Positions 1-13,180 of a stretch of DNA of 64,000 nt are shown piece by piece. Origin of the DNA: Punica granatum (taxonomy: Eukaryota > Streptophyta > Magnoliopsida > Myrtales > Lythraceae); the NCBI RefSeq assembly GCF_007655135.1, contig NC_045133.1, positions 22,851,845 through 22,915,844 of the forward strand. The letters run 5' to 3'. Position 1 is the stretch's first letter. Every line of letters begins with the position of its first letter. The position numbers were made by a program, and so were the translations under genes. Under the pieces are notes generated by a model that was not told the DNA's origin, made no database searches, and saw only the letters and a list, made by a program, of their open reading frames with translations.

Positions 1-2690
1 GGGACAAACATTTGTCAGATATGATAACTGGCGCCGGGGATTGTGGCAACCTCATCAGCCCCACTCCCCAGCCAGTCGACGAGGTCAAAGGGTCATCCAT
101 CCATCGCCCCCATTTGACCCCGATAAATATGCATTGATTTATTAGTTGGGTCCAGCCCAAAACCGTTTGTGGGTCCGGGCCCACATCTCAATTTATCCAT
201 TTATATATGTATATATATACACATATTAACCCCCAGGAAAAAAAAAAAACAAATAACGAAAAATTGCCCCATATTTCAGACAACAACAAATCCTTGCATA
301 GCTAGCCAATATATATTATCACGTCCGTCGGCCCCATGAAATAATGCAAGTCCATGCTTCGGCCCATGCATAGTAACCGTGTCGAATGAAGGCGCGTAGT
401 AGTAGTAGTAGTAGTAGTAGAACAGATCGGGTTAACAGCAAGAGTAGCAGATTGAAAGGGCGATGCGCGTATCATATTCAACTCCTTGACTGTTGCGTAA
501 TGCAGTAGAGATTCTAGCAGAAATCTTGACAGAAATTCCACGACTACTTGGTTGTTCAATTCATGAAAAGCTTGAACTATGAAAGATAAACAGGATAATA
601 CAGGTTGTAAATAAATAAAAAACTGATGCAAAAATTTGCTATTATGACAGATTGTCATGAGTCTTTGTCACTTAATAAGGATTGCTCATTCGTAATCGGC
701 TTTGAACAAGCAAAATCTTGTATCACTAGGAAACGGAAAATTGGAAATCAAACAAAATCCTTTTCTTTTTTAATTTGTTTTATTCTTCTTCTTTTTTTTT
801 TGGTGGGGGGTTAATATTTTTTGTCTTTTTAATATGGTGTGTTTGGATTGCATGTGGAAATGTTATTTGAGACGACCCTCCACGTTCTTTGAGTTCCGCC
901 TCCCCTTTTAAAAAACCGGCCTAGCTTTTTTTATTATTACTATTAGTTTCATTTATTAATAATTGATAATTAGTCTAAGCATGATCGATCTTGGAAATTA
1001 TCTCCATAGGAATTATGATTAGAATCATGTATCCAAGACATGCAGTCATCTTGAAGACTCGATAGAACAACCGCATATCATGCTCATACATAAAAATCTT
1101 AGATGAATTAGCTCAAATACGATATCAGTTGTCGGTCTCAAGCTCAGAAAACATCCCTTCGTTAGTTCATCACTCGACACAACATGGTTACCACAAATAC
1201 ATTATAGTAGCATATATAGTCAGAGCCAGTTATAGTCGAGGGTGGAAACCAAAATATAATCTAGATGGAAAAACAAAAAAAGTTTCCCAAGAACGAGCAT
1301 AAAGTTTCAACGAGACGGACCTGATCAAGGTTTTCTTGGAAAGAAAGAATTTGGCCAGATGTCAACACGATAATTTCGTCGAGAATTTGATAAATTACAT
1401 AAATTGTCCACCCATCCTCCTATTAGAGTAGGTAACTTACGTATCGATGAGAAGTTTTAATTAATTAATTAATTAATGTATAGATATTTGCTTGTGTTAC
1501 CTTTGATGTTGAAAGTCCACTTTTGAAGTCACTGTATCGCTAGAAAATTTTAAATGATTATAACTCAAATGACATGATGAAAAAGAACCAATAAAAATTA
1601 TTTATTGAAAAATAAATATGGTAATTATTCAAGCGATTAATACCATGTCTCTAATTTCATGCATTTTTATTGATATTTCTTCACGTCACGTGATGAGGTA
1701 TGATTACCCAATAACTTCTCCTATACGACATTTTCGTATGCATAAAGGTTGTTTTCTTAAATGTGAAGAAGACTTTGTAGATGGGTTTCCTTGTCCAAAT
1801 ATGCAAAGTGCTATGTGTTGTTCTTTGGGGCAAAATGGAAGAGAAAGTGATGTTCTCCTTTTGCTAAAAGCAAATTTAAAGCTTAAAGAGTTGTGAAATG
1901 GATATATCTAGATATATTGTACATGTAATGTATATGTCAAATCGTTTGTGGAAGACAACTCCTCAACAGATGACACTATCCGTAATCCATCTGTCGAAGT
2001 GGTTTCTACGACCAGTCGAAAATCAAGAACCAGCATAATGAACATTTTTCCACCCATCTATGTACGTGACTTTACATGTTAATTCACAAACTGATTGTAC
2101 GTTAGATTTCAGAAACTTTTTCTTTTTCGAAGATTCAATCTCACTTGACAAAATTAACGGTAACTCTTGTTTTTGGTACTGAACTCTTGTCTGTAATGCA
2201 AGGCACTAGAACCCGACAATATTGAGAACCTCCTTTGACAATCACTCATCCGCTAGTTTACATGAAATAAAGGTCATCGACGGACAATCCGCACGAGGCA
2301 AAATGATATTATACGACGCACAGAAAACGTATATCATTCATAAACCTACTCACTTCTACGGCTTGTTCGACATGAATTACGTAAAACAAATACGAAAACC
2401 ATAGGGCGTGGAATTGCCTTTCTAGTTTCTATACTTACCGTTTTCCATACGAGGGGGAGGGTGACGAGAAGGCGAAAATTGAGGGGGATAAAAGAAGCCG
2501 GACAGCAGTAAAACGGTGCCGTTCCCCAAGCGTCCCCGCCACGTCAGCGCTGCCAGTAGAGAGAGAAGAAATCGCGAAAATGTAGAGAGAGAAAGAATGA
2601 GAATAAGAAGAAGAAGAGGAAGAGAGGACGACGACCTGGTAAGACGAGATGACAGCTTCAACAGAGCTCAGCCTCAGCTCAGCTTTATAG
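1..2690. other. Intergenic region, no gene seen
   Basis: Short open frames occur here on both strands, but none shows a recognisable domain, splice structure or compositional coding signal. Visible structure is limited to microsatellites: an AGT trinucleotide run at about 397-420 and an AATT run at about 1456-1476. The right end, from about 2450, becomes GC- and purine-rich and leads into the phosphatase leader. Confidence 0.6.
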
Positions 2691-3340
2691 TTGTTAAAGG
2701 CCCTGTGAATGGAGGAATCTCTGCCGGAAGTCGCCTCTAGATCATCGCCGCCTCCGCCATCGCCATTCCCATTCCCCCGCCATCTTCGCGCCTAAACTCT
2801 CCTCCCCCCGCCGCTGTGTACTCCTCTCTCTCCTCCTCTTCCTCCTCCTCCTCCTCCTCCTCGATTCTCTCCTCTACGGTGCTGCGGATCTTTCCGTCTC
2901 CTTCCGGCGGCGTCATTAACCTCCGCGCGGTGCAGGATTCCTGCTCTGCTCTAATCTAGAGCCTGCCGCTGTGACGCGGTTTTTTCGTTGCTGATGCTGG
3001 TGTCTGTCTGTCTGTCAGTACTGTCAGTCGATTGATCCAAAACTCTCGTGTTTGTCATCGGTCTGCATTGATATTGGAGATCTCACTGTTGTCCTCCTCC
3101 TCGTTGTTGCCGTCTCCTTGTGTTCGAGTTGGTCGAGGTTTCTAGTGCGTGAAGAGGCGGATATTCCACCGGCTATTTGACTGCTCCGTTTCGCTCCATT
3201 TCATTTGCAGGAATTTTGTCCGACCTGCTGCTGCCCCCCCGGAGGAGAGGATTGGAGCAGATATGCGTTTCTGACCGGAGCTGTTCTGCGAATCTGTTGA
3301 CGTTGACATAGAGCGGAAAGGGAAAATAGGAGAGAAGAAA
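2691..3340 (+). promoter_or_regulatory. Probable promoter-proximal region and 5' leader of the PP2C gene
   Basis: This pyrimidine-rich stretch directly precedes the PP2C start codon. It contains a CCT/CTC trinucleotide microsatellite at about 2841-2862 and a short TGTC run near 3000-3017. Such CT-rich tracts are common in plant 5' leaders. The transcription start cannot be read from sequence; the first part may be promoter and the rest leader, possibly with a leader intron. Confidence 0.4.
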
Positions 3341-6300
3341 ATGCGGTCGAGGGGTGAACATCAGACGGTGCCGCTATCGGTCCTGCTTAAGCGGGAAGTG
3401 GCCAGTGAGAAGATTGACCGGCCGGAGATTGCTCACGGACAGGCCAGCCAAAGCAAGAAAGGAGAGGACTTCACGCTGCTCAAGACGGAATGCCAGCGTG
3501 CCGTCGGAGATGGGATCAGTACTTACTCCGTTTTTGCTGTATGTATCATTTTACATTGCCCTCTCCCTATCGTAAAATCAACTCCTTTCATTTTTTCATA
3601 CTCCAATGCATCCACACTGCGGTTTTCCAATTTCTCGGTTTGTCCCCGTGAGTGGTTGACCGAGTCTTGTAGTCGGTAAACCGATGTTGGCTGTTGTATT
3701 TCTTGTATGCGTTGATGTTCATCTGTTCGAGTGATTCACAAATTGGATTGATTTTGTCGGTATAGTGAGAAATGGCCAACGTTAGTTTCTAAACATGATT
3801 GCGAATATGTAGTTTCCAAACAAGACTACCTATATGCTCAGCAAGGCTGATATTGGTCCAAGATTGCTGTCTTTGGATATTTGGAGCAGGGAGAATCCTT
3901 GTGATTAGATCTGTTCCTGGACTCTATTGAGATTGTCAGACTGTTTCCTTAGTTCAATATGAATGTTTTCACTTAATTGGAGGTTCATGGAGATGAATGT
4001 CTCCTCAGGGATGAAATGATAAACTAGTAAGTCTTTCTCTGAAATGTTTGCAAATTTATGAATATTATCTCTGCCTGACACGCTAAATGTTTCCCCGTGA
4101 TGTAGTCAACTTTTCGTATTGCATTTTGGAGTGCGATTGACCTATTCCTCTGTCTTCATAATTCAGTTCACTCAGTTCCTATGCATACGTCAGTCTATAG
4201 TTGTTCTCTGAAGCCATTCAAGTACTGATACTGGAAGCTGCTTTACATGTAGAAAAGTATTAAATCGGTTGTATCTTGTGAAAACTACTTATTTTTGGTC
4301 TTATTGCTCCATTCAGTTATTCGATGGGCACAATGGATCTGCTGCTGCTATATACTCTAAGGAGAATCTTCTCAGCAATGTTTTACAAGCTATGCCATCA
4401 GAACTTAACAGGGATGAATGGGTAGCTGCATTACCAAGGGCCTTGGTGGCAGGCTTTGTCAAAACTGATAAAGATTTTCAAGAGAGAGGTAACAAAATCG
4501 AATGATGGTAGCTCAGACTTTTGATGCTTTTATGATGACAAAAAACGTTTAGGATCATTACATTTAAACAACCCATTGGTGTTAACATATAGGAAAGTTA
4601 CAGGAAAAGTCACTCTATCAATGGTTTGCGATAATTTAATGACTTTAAATTCATTTTTATTGTAGAAAATGCATTCATACTCTTATAGTGAATTTTGTTC
4701 ATTCATTTCTTACTCTGCTATGGAGCAACCGTTGATGGCTTTTATGTTTTCCTTCAGCACAAACGTCGGGAACAACTGTCACTTTTGTCATAATTGAAGG
4801 ATGGGTCATAACTGTGGCCTCAGTCGGCGACTCACGTTGTATCCTTGAATCAGCGGATGGCAGCATCCACCATTTGTCAGCAGATCATCGGCTCGACTGC
4901 AATGAAGAGGAGTATGTCGAAGAGACTTTACAGCTTTGAATTGTTGGTACTTGGTTTGTTCCTCTACTGGGAGTTGTTTAGTATGGATGATCCTTTCATT
5001 TTTTTTTTGTTTATGTTATTAGGAGGGAACGTATCACTGCAAGTGGGGGTGAGGTGGGTCGGCTCAATACAGGTGGAGGTGCAGAGGTATCAGATTTCTC
5101 CCACTTCTGTTGTCCATGAGTAAACTTGCAGAAATTACAGCCATTGATTCTGTTGTTCAAGCTTCAGAAATCCCCCATTTTCTTCTTTAAGCAAAGGACA
5201 CCTAATATCATGGAACCTCTAAGCAGAGCCCATAAATGAATAATGCAAAAATTTGAATTTTGACCTAAGGTTTGGAAGAACTGAACTGCATTTCGTCAGT
5301 CTATCTGTTGATGATGAACATGAACCACTAGTGGAATATTAGATCTTTGTGACTAATGATTTGCCATCTGTAGAAATGTATCTGGTTCGGGTGTGGTCCA
5401 TGGTTTTTCTAACTCGCACTCTATTCATTTTCTAGATTGGTCCCTTGAGATGCTGGCCTGGTGGTTTGTGTCTCTCAAGATCCATTGGAGATATGGACGT
5501 AGGCGAGTTTATAGTTCCTGTTCCTTACGTGAAGCAAGTGAAGGTTTGTTATTTATCTTGTTATCTATAACTGCTGTTCTATGTTTACAAATTGCAAAGT
5601 GGTTGCTTCAGATATAGCTTGTTGAACCTGAACGCATTCAGTTGTGCGGTTGAGAATACATATTATAATAGCATGTCCATGAAGGATTTGTGCATTCCCT
5701 GGTCCTTTTTGTTTTCTTTAGCGGTAGACACTCTTAGTCTTTGTTGCTTTCTACTGTAACATCTGCTTTATGTCTCTCCAAATTCGCTGTTCCCTTCATC
5801 AGCAAACATTGCACATTTTCAAACCATAATAGTCGTAGAGATGCAACCTCCACTTTCTTTAGTATTTTAATTCTCCAGAAAAATTTTTCTTTGATTTAAA
5901 ATCGTCAAAAAGCATATACCTAGACCTAATACCCAGAGAACTGATATCATGTATTTCTTGCTATTCTCATTGCAGCTTTCTCCTTGTGGTGGCCGGATTA
6001 TTATCTCAAGTGATGGTGTCTGGGATGCTTTAAGTGCAGAAACAGCCCTTGATTGTTGCCGAGGGATGCTGCCTGATGCTGCAGCAAAACAAATAGTTAA
6101 GGTACTTATAATAATTAATGTTAAGAAATATGTAATCCTAACTTCCTATTAAGCTTACGCCTTAATGACCCAGTTAGCTGCTGGCTCTAGTTTGGTTGTC
6201 TTACGTTTGGATCTGAATCACGGGACTCTCTCACATTCCATTACAGGAAGCTGTACAGGTTAAAGGACTTCGAGATGATACAACATGTATCGTGATTGAT

Positions 6301-6770
6301 GTGTTACCACAAGAGAAGCCCATAGCCCCTTTGCCTCCCCACAAGAAGCAGGGAAAGGGCGTTTTTAAGTCTATGTTCCGCAAGAAGTCTTCGGAGTCAT
6401 CATCTGAGAAGGATATTAAAGAATTTAATGAGCTTGATGTGGTCGAGGAGTTGTACGAGGACGGATCTGCTATGCTCTCAGAAAGGTCCGTGCATTTGAC
6501 TGTTTTTTCTGTTTATTTTACTAGTATTTCTCACTGTCTTATGGAAGAAAATACAACTTCTGTGTGTGCAGGTTGAATACAAAGTACCCGCTCTGCAACA
6601 TGTTTAGATTGTTCATGTGCGCAGTTTGTCAAGTGGAGATTAAACCTGGGCAGGGTATCTCAATAAATGCAGGCTCGTATAACCGAGGTAAATTACGTCC
6701 CTGGGATGGCCCTTTCCTTTGCTTGAGTTGCCAAGAAAAGAAAGAAGCCATGGAAGGAAGAAGACCGTAA
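3341..6770 (+). CDS. Protein phosphatase 2C family protein (PPM type), 8 exons
   Basis: Predicted Mg/Mn-dependent Ser/Thr phosphatase of 419 aa. Exons read from GT/AG borders with phase kept: 3341-3538, 4317-4488, 4758-4911, 5023-5086, 5436-5543, 5976-6101, 6247-6485, 6572-6770. PP2C motifs occur in order: FDGHNG (67-73), VGDSR (146-150), ADHR (165-168), SRSIGD (210-215), SSDGVWD (243-249) and RDDTT (283-287). The metal-binding aspartates D69, D245 and D284 are present, so it should be active. The C-terminal ~100 residues hold a basic Ser-rich stretch, then CAVC (370-373) and CLSC (404-407), a pattern I associate with the plant clade of Arabidopsis PP2C12/PP2C15. A 3'-UTR intron at about 6776-6875 is possible (GTACTC donor, TTTCAG acceptor). 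The start is the first ATG in frame with the conserved N-terminus. The substrate is unknown. Confidence 0.93.
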
Positions 6771-7299
6771 TGGAGGTACTCTTTGTCTTCTCTCTTATAG
6801 TGTCTGTCTCTCTGTGTCTCTGAATCTATGCACGATTAATATCCTCTTAATCGTAATCTGTATTGCCAATTTCAGCTGAATCTAGGCATAGAAGTGGAAT
6901 TGACTAGCCTGCCCCTTCGACTGTCTTTTCGATTGCAAGAACTAACAATTGTTTGCGGGCTTATCGTGAATGGGAGGCCAAGTTGTCTCATATGTCAACT
7001 TCAAGTCTGCAAGGGTGGTGAACAAGCATTCACATGACAAACTCACTTCCAGGCACCGGTGGCTGTCTCTCTAGTCTCCCTCTCATGACCCAGTACATCA
7101 CAGAGCTGCTTGTGTATCATACTTTCAGTGTCGTAAGTGATGGCGCTCCATGTGCATGCCTCCCTCGAGATATTTGTCAAAGAATCCAGATCAGACTTCC
7201 CTGTTCAGAACAAGACGCCAGAGGTAACGTTTCTCATTGACTTTTCGGATGCGTTTCATATTATAGAGCTAACACGAAAAGACCTGTTAACATTTGGGG

Positions 7300-10200
7300 G
7301 AACTGGACTCGTACCCTTTGAGACAAGAAAGACTTTCGCACGATCGGTGTGAAGAGAATTTGTCCATTTACCATTTGTCATCTTAACTTCCTTGCGTGAA
7401 TGTGGGAAGGTGCAACTCTGCAGGTGGTATTTCTGTCGATTCATTCTTTTCCCGAAGACTGTTGCCCCTTCGATTCTCATCCATTCATTGCTATTATTGC
7501 TCTCGTTTCTCGGCTAATATGACCGGTCAAAAGAACGGAGAACATCTCCTTTCGCTTTCTTTTCGAGAACCTATTTTTCCTTTTCTCGATCTGGGCTGTA
7601 TGTGTCTGTCATCGATGGCCCCATCCAGTTGCTACGTGAACACGAATACCTGATTGGGATGGCCATGTGCGGTCACAACTCACACCCGCTGGACTCATCT
7701 TAGAGTCTCTTTTTTTGGGTCTAATGCTCTATCAGGATGACGAAAGTTCCAAGTTAGTTCTCTCATTTGGATTGAACCCGAATCAAGGGGTCCCAGAAGG
7801 GTCCCCTTCGATGGTCCATTTTACGTGTCTGTGCGCATCGGGATGAAGCTGAGTTCTTGGGCAATTGATGAAAGAGGCTAAGGGATGGAAATATTTTTTT
7901 TTTAAAAAAAATGCGTGAATTTTTCAGTTTCCAGTTTCCTCACTATTCCCTAAGGACCCATCAACTTGTCTTATATGTTTGACAATATTAAGATGCTCCC
8001 TATCCCCTACATGTGGTATACGAAGGATTTCAAATCATTGCACCCATAAGCATCGATAGATAGCCCCATCTCATTCTCATACTCACCCGTTCACTTCAGC
8101 TCAACTAGATCGTAAGAAAACTAAAAGTAAAGAAGGTTCATGAGCCTAGGAGGGACGGAAAAGTATGAGTAGCAGAGTACGTGAACCCCTATTGATGCAA
8201 ATCAAATGAAGAATGGGTGGATTTGAGGCCAATTATACTGGTTTTAACCTTTTCTTTTTCTTTTCGAGAAAAAGAAAATGTTTTAACTTATACTTATTCG
8301 AGATAGGTTGGTCTAATAAAGAGAAATTTTTCAAATTGTGAATTTACTCCATTTATAGAACTTAAAACTCGAAATTTTGAAAAGAAGAGGTACTAAACCA
8401 CCTAAAGCGACTTTAAGTCGGTTTTTGTTTGGTACTACGTTGATTGTATGGGCTTTTTGTCCGTGAGGGTGAGCGGTTGTCCTTTGGAGAAGAACAAAGA
8501 TTTTTGAGTGGCTAATGGCAAAAGGCAATAACGGGGCAACGGAAAAGAAGAGAAGAAAGGAAAAGTTTCCCTTTCCAACTAAGGATTGACTACGAAATCT
8601 TTGTTTTATGCCCCGTTTGCTCTGCCTCTCTTTCATCAACTCCATTATTATCTTCGGTTCAGTTCAGTACTTGTTAAAATTTTCCAATGTCCTTTCCTGT
8701 TAGTAAGAATCAAATACGGAATCTTTTGATTTCATATCATGAACGATATCGCTCCATCAATTATTTTTTTGTAAGTTTGAGTCACGTTTGAGTTTTTCTT
8801 TTTGAGCAAGAAAAGGGAGTTCGGAATAGTGGTCAGTCACACCCTCGAGCTCTAGTAGTTCTTGTCGGCATGGCTATTCTCATAGGATGCTAAAGGATCA
8901 GCGGTGACGGCTTACATGAACTTTCCTAAATTTGAGTCAACTCTCGCTATAGATATATATCTTTTCATCTCAGGAGAACCGTGCTAAATATTGCACGAAT
9001 AGGATGTCTAAGATCCAAAATATTAACTACTATAAGCCACAAGGCCTTGGTGATGGCCTTTGCTTGACGTGGTTTATAATTAGTGATGAGGAGAGGATTC
9101 CTCTGCCCACCAAAATAATGCCCCCATGATTGATTGAGATGTTGACCCAAAAAGACGATTTCATTTCAGTGATCAAACCGCCGGAAAAATGGAAAAGAAA
9201 AGATCCCCCTGCGGCATATTGGTGTGGGCCCGCACTTACACGTGTGTGCGGGGCCCGGCCCATCTTTACCTAACAGGCAAATTTGCAATTTGCTGTCTCT
9301 TTCCCTAAGCCACTCGTTCCCTTTGATGGGAGAGTCCCATGCATCGTGTGATCTGATCCTTCCTCCACGCATCGGACGGTCCACGGAGCCCCTCATCACC
9401 CCCACACACTCGTGATGGTCTTTTTGTCACTATTTGTGAAAACCTTGTGGATGGAATTGGACTCCCTTTATTCCGAGTGATTTTGCCATTTTGACCCATC
9501 AAATCCTTAAATTATTACATGCTTTTTATCCCGCAAAATCTCTGCATTATTATATGCTATTTATAGTTGACTCCTATGCCATAGCCTAGCTATGTATCAC
9601 CCCCACGAGGAACGGTTATTCAGAGACTCGTGAACTCGATATTCAAATAGTTGATTGTGCCAACATCGTATCCACAGTGTGACCAAACGATTAACCGCTT
9701 CATACGGGCAGGATCACCTTCTTCGTCATGTGAACGATAGACATGCAGGTAATCAATTTGCAGTAAGAAAGTAATCGGGTTTATACGGATGAAATCTTAT
9801 TGCAAAAACCGTGCAACTAAATGGGAGCCAAATGTAGAGAAACCAACCGATTCATTGGAAATATTCAGGAAAAAAAAAAAACCGATTCATTGGAAAAGCT
9901 GAAACGTCTTTTTCTCGCTAGGTAATAATTTGATCCAACCTTTTTGACAGACCGAACTAATTGTCTGAATATATTCTCCAATGGTTTAGACTTGAGGCTG
10001 AAAACCCCTCGACCCAGGAAAGGGAAATAAACACCAACATTGGTGCACGGAATCAAACCCACCCTCTTCCAATATTGCTATCATTCATGTATTCACATTA
10101 GTGCCAGTCATATTCGTTTTCAACTTTTCAACTTGGTTCGAGAATCTGCAAGTGCCACACCATCAATCGTTTCTGTGTAGTTTTATCGCCAATGGCTTGC

Positions 10201-11225
10201 TTGTCTGATCGATGAAATGTCGATACTAGTACATGAATCTACTTGAAGCTTGAGGTATAAGTAATCTCAACGCGGGTGGTGCTAACCGTTAAACGAAAGA
10301 TGATGACTTGAGAATGAGAGAGGTGATGGTAGGGGACGACGCCGAGCACCAGTATCCTAAGAGAGATCACTATAGGTCTATAAATCTATCAACACTTCTC
10401 TTTGCAATAACAGCCATTATTGCACTTTACGACATCATTCATTGCATCACAAGCATGATTGGTGGCTATCGAGACACAATTGCCTCTATATTTTCTATAT
10501 TTTTCCTTTTTTTGCTTGTAAATTGGGGTATTGATGGCTCTGACACCAACTGCCCTGATCAAAATTACCTACCATCTAAACGCTTGTTTCCTCTCACTAA
10601 CTCGAATAGGTTCATGATTTTACTTTTATTATTTTAATTTATTTTTAAAAACATTTTATTTCTATAATGTTGTATGAGAATTTTTATAAAAAAATTAAGC
10701 AGTAGAATTATAAGAATAAGGCGTCTAATACTAAGAAAAAGATGAGCTAAAAAAAATTAGAATAAAAAAAGTACCTACAAAAGTTAAGGATCAAAATTAG
10801 AAATTTCTCTAATAAAATTTTTGATAAAATGATGAGAAAAGAAAAGTTATCAAATGAATTAGATGAAAACGAACCAAAAAAAAAAAGAAAATGATTATAA
10901 CAGAAAAGCATCAAAAAAATATCAAATGTATAAAAAAATGATTAAAAAAAAAAACAACTAAACTTAGAAGAGGAAATGTATAGATTCCATATTATTTATT
11001 ATCTATTACTTAATATGACTTCGTTCGAGCTCTTTTCAAAGTGAAACTATAATTCCTTTTTTCGTTTCAGTGAGCGGAAACTATCCTTAAACTCTGCTAT
11101 CTTAAATAGTTTGTCGTTAAACATCATTGGATCTTACATGCTGTACTGGTATACTATTAGAAAATGCTGTAATTAAAATTCGGAATTATTACGTACCGGA
11201 AAAAAATTTGAAATTATTATCAAAG
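7300..11225. other. Intergenic region, no supported gene
   Basis: The first few hundred bases are probably the end of the PP2C 3' UTR and its flank. Beyond that, open frames up to ~109 codons exist (for example 10308-10637 +, with hydrophobic stretches), but they lack family signatures and splice context. I treat them as chance frames. GC-rich islands near 9180-9420 contain no recognisable feature. Confidence 0.55.
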
Positions 11226-11227
11226 AT

Positions 11228-11345
11228 GATTTAGCGCAGTGACGCACGTTCTCGCCTGATGACCAATACATCTTATGTTTGATATTCATGTGAGACTATT
11301 CATGTATCTTCATTAGATATTTATTATTTTAATTTTATTATATTA
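11228..11345 (+). repeat. SINE-like tRNA-derived repeat, family 2, copy 1
   Basis: The segment starts with an A-box-like TAGCGCAGTGACGC, then has a B-box-like GTTTGATATTC and the phrase GAGACTATTCATGTA. Two further degenerate copies lie at 12961-13075 and 23241-23395 with the same order of elements. This is the usual layout of a pol III-transcribed plant SINE. No clear target duplication was found. Confidence 0.5.
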
Positions 11346-11693
11346 TGTTCATAACTTTTCTTGTAAAAATTTTCACAATTATTATGAGAATTTACCAAGA
11401 CTCAATATCAATACCAATGTGTTGCAAAAGATCAACATCTTTCTTCACAATGTTCAAAGCACGTCTTTTCCGATGTAGTTGGGTGAGAATTCGAAACTCG
11501 GGGAGATTTAAAAATAAAAGAAGTTCAAAAGGGGGGTTTGGATATTTGGTGATATCAATTCAAAAGATTCCTCTTGAAAGACGAGTCTTTTTGTTGCATT
11601 ACATTAATGAGATATGAACTGAAGTAGACATCTCTCGACTTTCTTCCATCGGCATTGGCAATTGTTTCTCTAGCAGACTATATTATATTTTCA

Positions 11694-12623
11694 AGAGTAA
11701 ATTCATAAATTCGTCCTCTAAATATACATAGCGCATCAAATCTGATCTTAAAAAATCTTTTACATCAAATTTAATCTTGAGAAATTAAATATATATTAAA
11801 TATGATCTCAAAAAATATTTTATATCAAATTAAATTTTGAGAGATTAAGTGTATATTAAATCCGACCTCAAGAAATTTTTTACATCAAATTGAACTTTGA
11901 GAGATTAAGTGTACATCAAATTTGACCTTTAATCAAAATGCCATCAAAAAATGGATGGAAAAATCTGATCTGACATTCAACAGCTGACGTGGCATTATTT
12001 GATTGTTTTCTTCCTTTTTTTTATTATTCCCTATTTCTGTCTAACTTATAAGTATTTCCTACCCTTCCCTCACTTTTCAGTCGGAGGCGAGAAAAATTTC
12101 CTCCTCTTGATGCGTCCTCCTCAATCGTTGGTGCTCTCGGCATGGAGAGGGAAGGTGCCGGAGAGATTATGGCGGCAGCGATTGGCGAGTCTACGTCGAG
12201 AGCACCAACAATTGAGGATAAAAAAGTGAGAGAACTGTAAGAAATATTTTTTTTAAGCCAGACAAAAATGGAGAATAAAAAAAATCAAATAATGCCACAT
12301 CAGCTATTGAATGTCAGATCATATTTTTCCATTCATTTTTTGATGGCATTCTGACGGAATGTCGAATTTGATGTACACTTAATCTTTTAAGGTTCAATTT
12401 GATGTAAAAACTTTCTTAAGATTGGATTTAATGTACACTTAATCTTTCAAGGTTCAATTTAATGTATATTAATATCTCAATGTTCAATTTGATGTAAAAA
12501 AATTTCTTGATGTTGGATTTGATGTACACTTAATCTTTCAAAGTTCAATTTGATATAAAAATTTTCTTGACGTCAGATTTGATGTAACATGCATATCTGA
12601 AGGACCAAAATTTGTCAATTTAC
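11694..12623. mobile_element. Foldback / Mutator-like non-autonomous element with 10-bp target duplication
   Basis: About 930 bp whose two halves are inverted copies. The left end (AGTAAATTCATAAATTCGTC from about 11696) is the imperfect reverse complement of the right end. Each arm holds tandem ~60-bp subrepeats built on 'CATCAAATTTGA...' or its complement. The centre has an inverted pair at about 12118-12138 and 12193-12214 (cctcaatcgttggtgctctc / gagagcaccaacaattgagg). Both flanks carry the identical 10-mer TATATTTTCA (11684-11693 and 12624-12633), which fits the 8-11 bp duplication of MULEs. The internal 76-codon frame at 11999-12229 lies across the inverted centre and is probably meaningless. 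No transposase is encoded. Confidence 0.8.
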
Positions 12624-12734
12624 TATATTTTCAATCGATTATATTATTCTGAATTGATTTTATGATGGAATTGAATAAATTTCCTCTTTCTCTACATTGC
12701 GCTCGTGTTTAAAAAGAAGACATCCATTATTATT

Positions 12735-12920
12735 GTAGATTGATTCAAGTGATTAGTACTTATTTCCTTTAAATAAAATATCGAGTTTGAATTTTATAAA
12801 TAGAAAAAAATTCATGCTATAAAGGTTTTACCTCTTAGTGAATCGACCAGACTTAAACAAGGTTAGTCATGATTCATTAAATTTTCCGATAATATATCAA
12901 GATGTACACTTACAAAAAAA
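12735..12920 (+). repeat. Degenerate SINE-like repeat, family 1
   Basis: It shares the conserved 3' body phrase 'TTTTACCTCTTAGTG...' followed by a gap and 'AGTC...TTAAATTTTCC' with copies at 23925-24080 and 24330-24470, and in reverse near 63190-63350. A B-box-like GAGTTTGAATT lies 5' of the body. The copies are strongly diverged, so this is an old dispersed family. Confidence 0.45.
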
Positions 12921-12960
12921 AGGATATCCATTAAGGGAAACAAATGAATCAAATAAAGTG

Positions 12961-13075
12961 AGCATAGTATAGTGACGCATTTTTCTATTCGACCATTAAA
13001 AGGCTCAGGTTCAATTTTCACTTGAGACTATATATTTGTGTTCATTTATTAATTATTATGATTTCTATTTTTTCA
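12961..13075 (+). repeat. SINE-like repeat, family 2, copy 2
   Basis: It contains the A-box-like TAGTATAGTGACGC, a B-box-like GGTTCAATTTTC and CTTGAGACTATATATTTG, matching the order seen at 11228-11345. Confidence 0.45.
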
Positions 13076-13180
13076 TACCACTTACAATAAAAAAAATTCA
13101 GAAACAAAATTTCAAAAAAGATGTTTACCCAAAATTTATAGCCCGCCAAATCAACTCCCAATCTCCCAACCTCTCTGCCA

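Noticed and set aside
8331..8645. 104-codon minus-strand frame considered as an organelle-derived fragment
   Set aside because: No organellar protein could be recognised; the resemblance was only compositional.
10308..10637. 109-codon hydrophobic frame
   Set aside because: No recognisable family, no upstream promoter or splice context, and an AT-rich background where such frames arise by chance.
11999..12229. 76-codon frame inside the first foldback element
   Set aside because: It spans the inverted centre of the element, so its sequence is dictated by the palindrome rather than by coding.
11694..12623. CRISPR-like periodic repeats
   Set aside because: The repeats are degenerate, adjoining and inverted in the second half, without unique spacers; the host is a plant nuclear genome.
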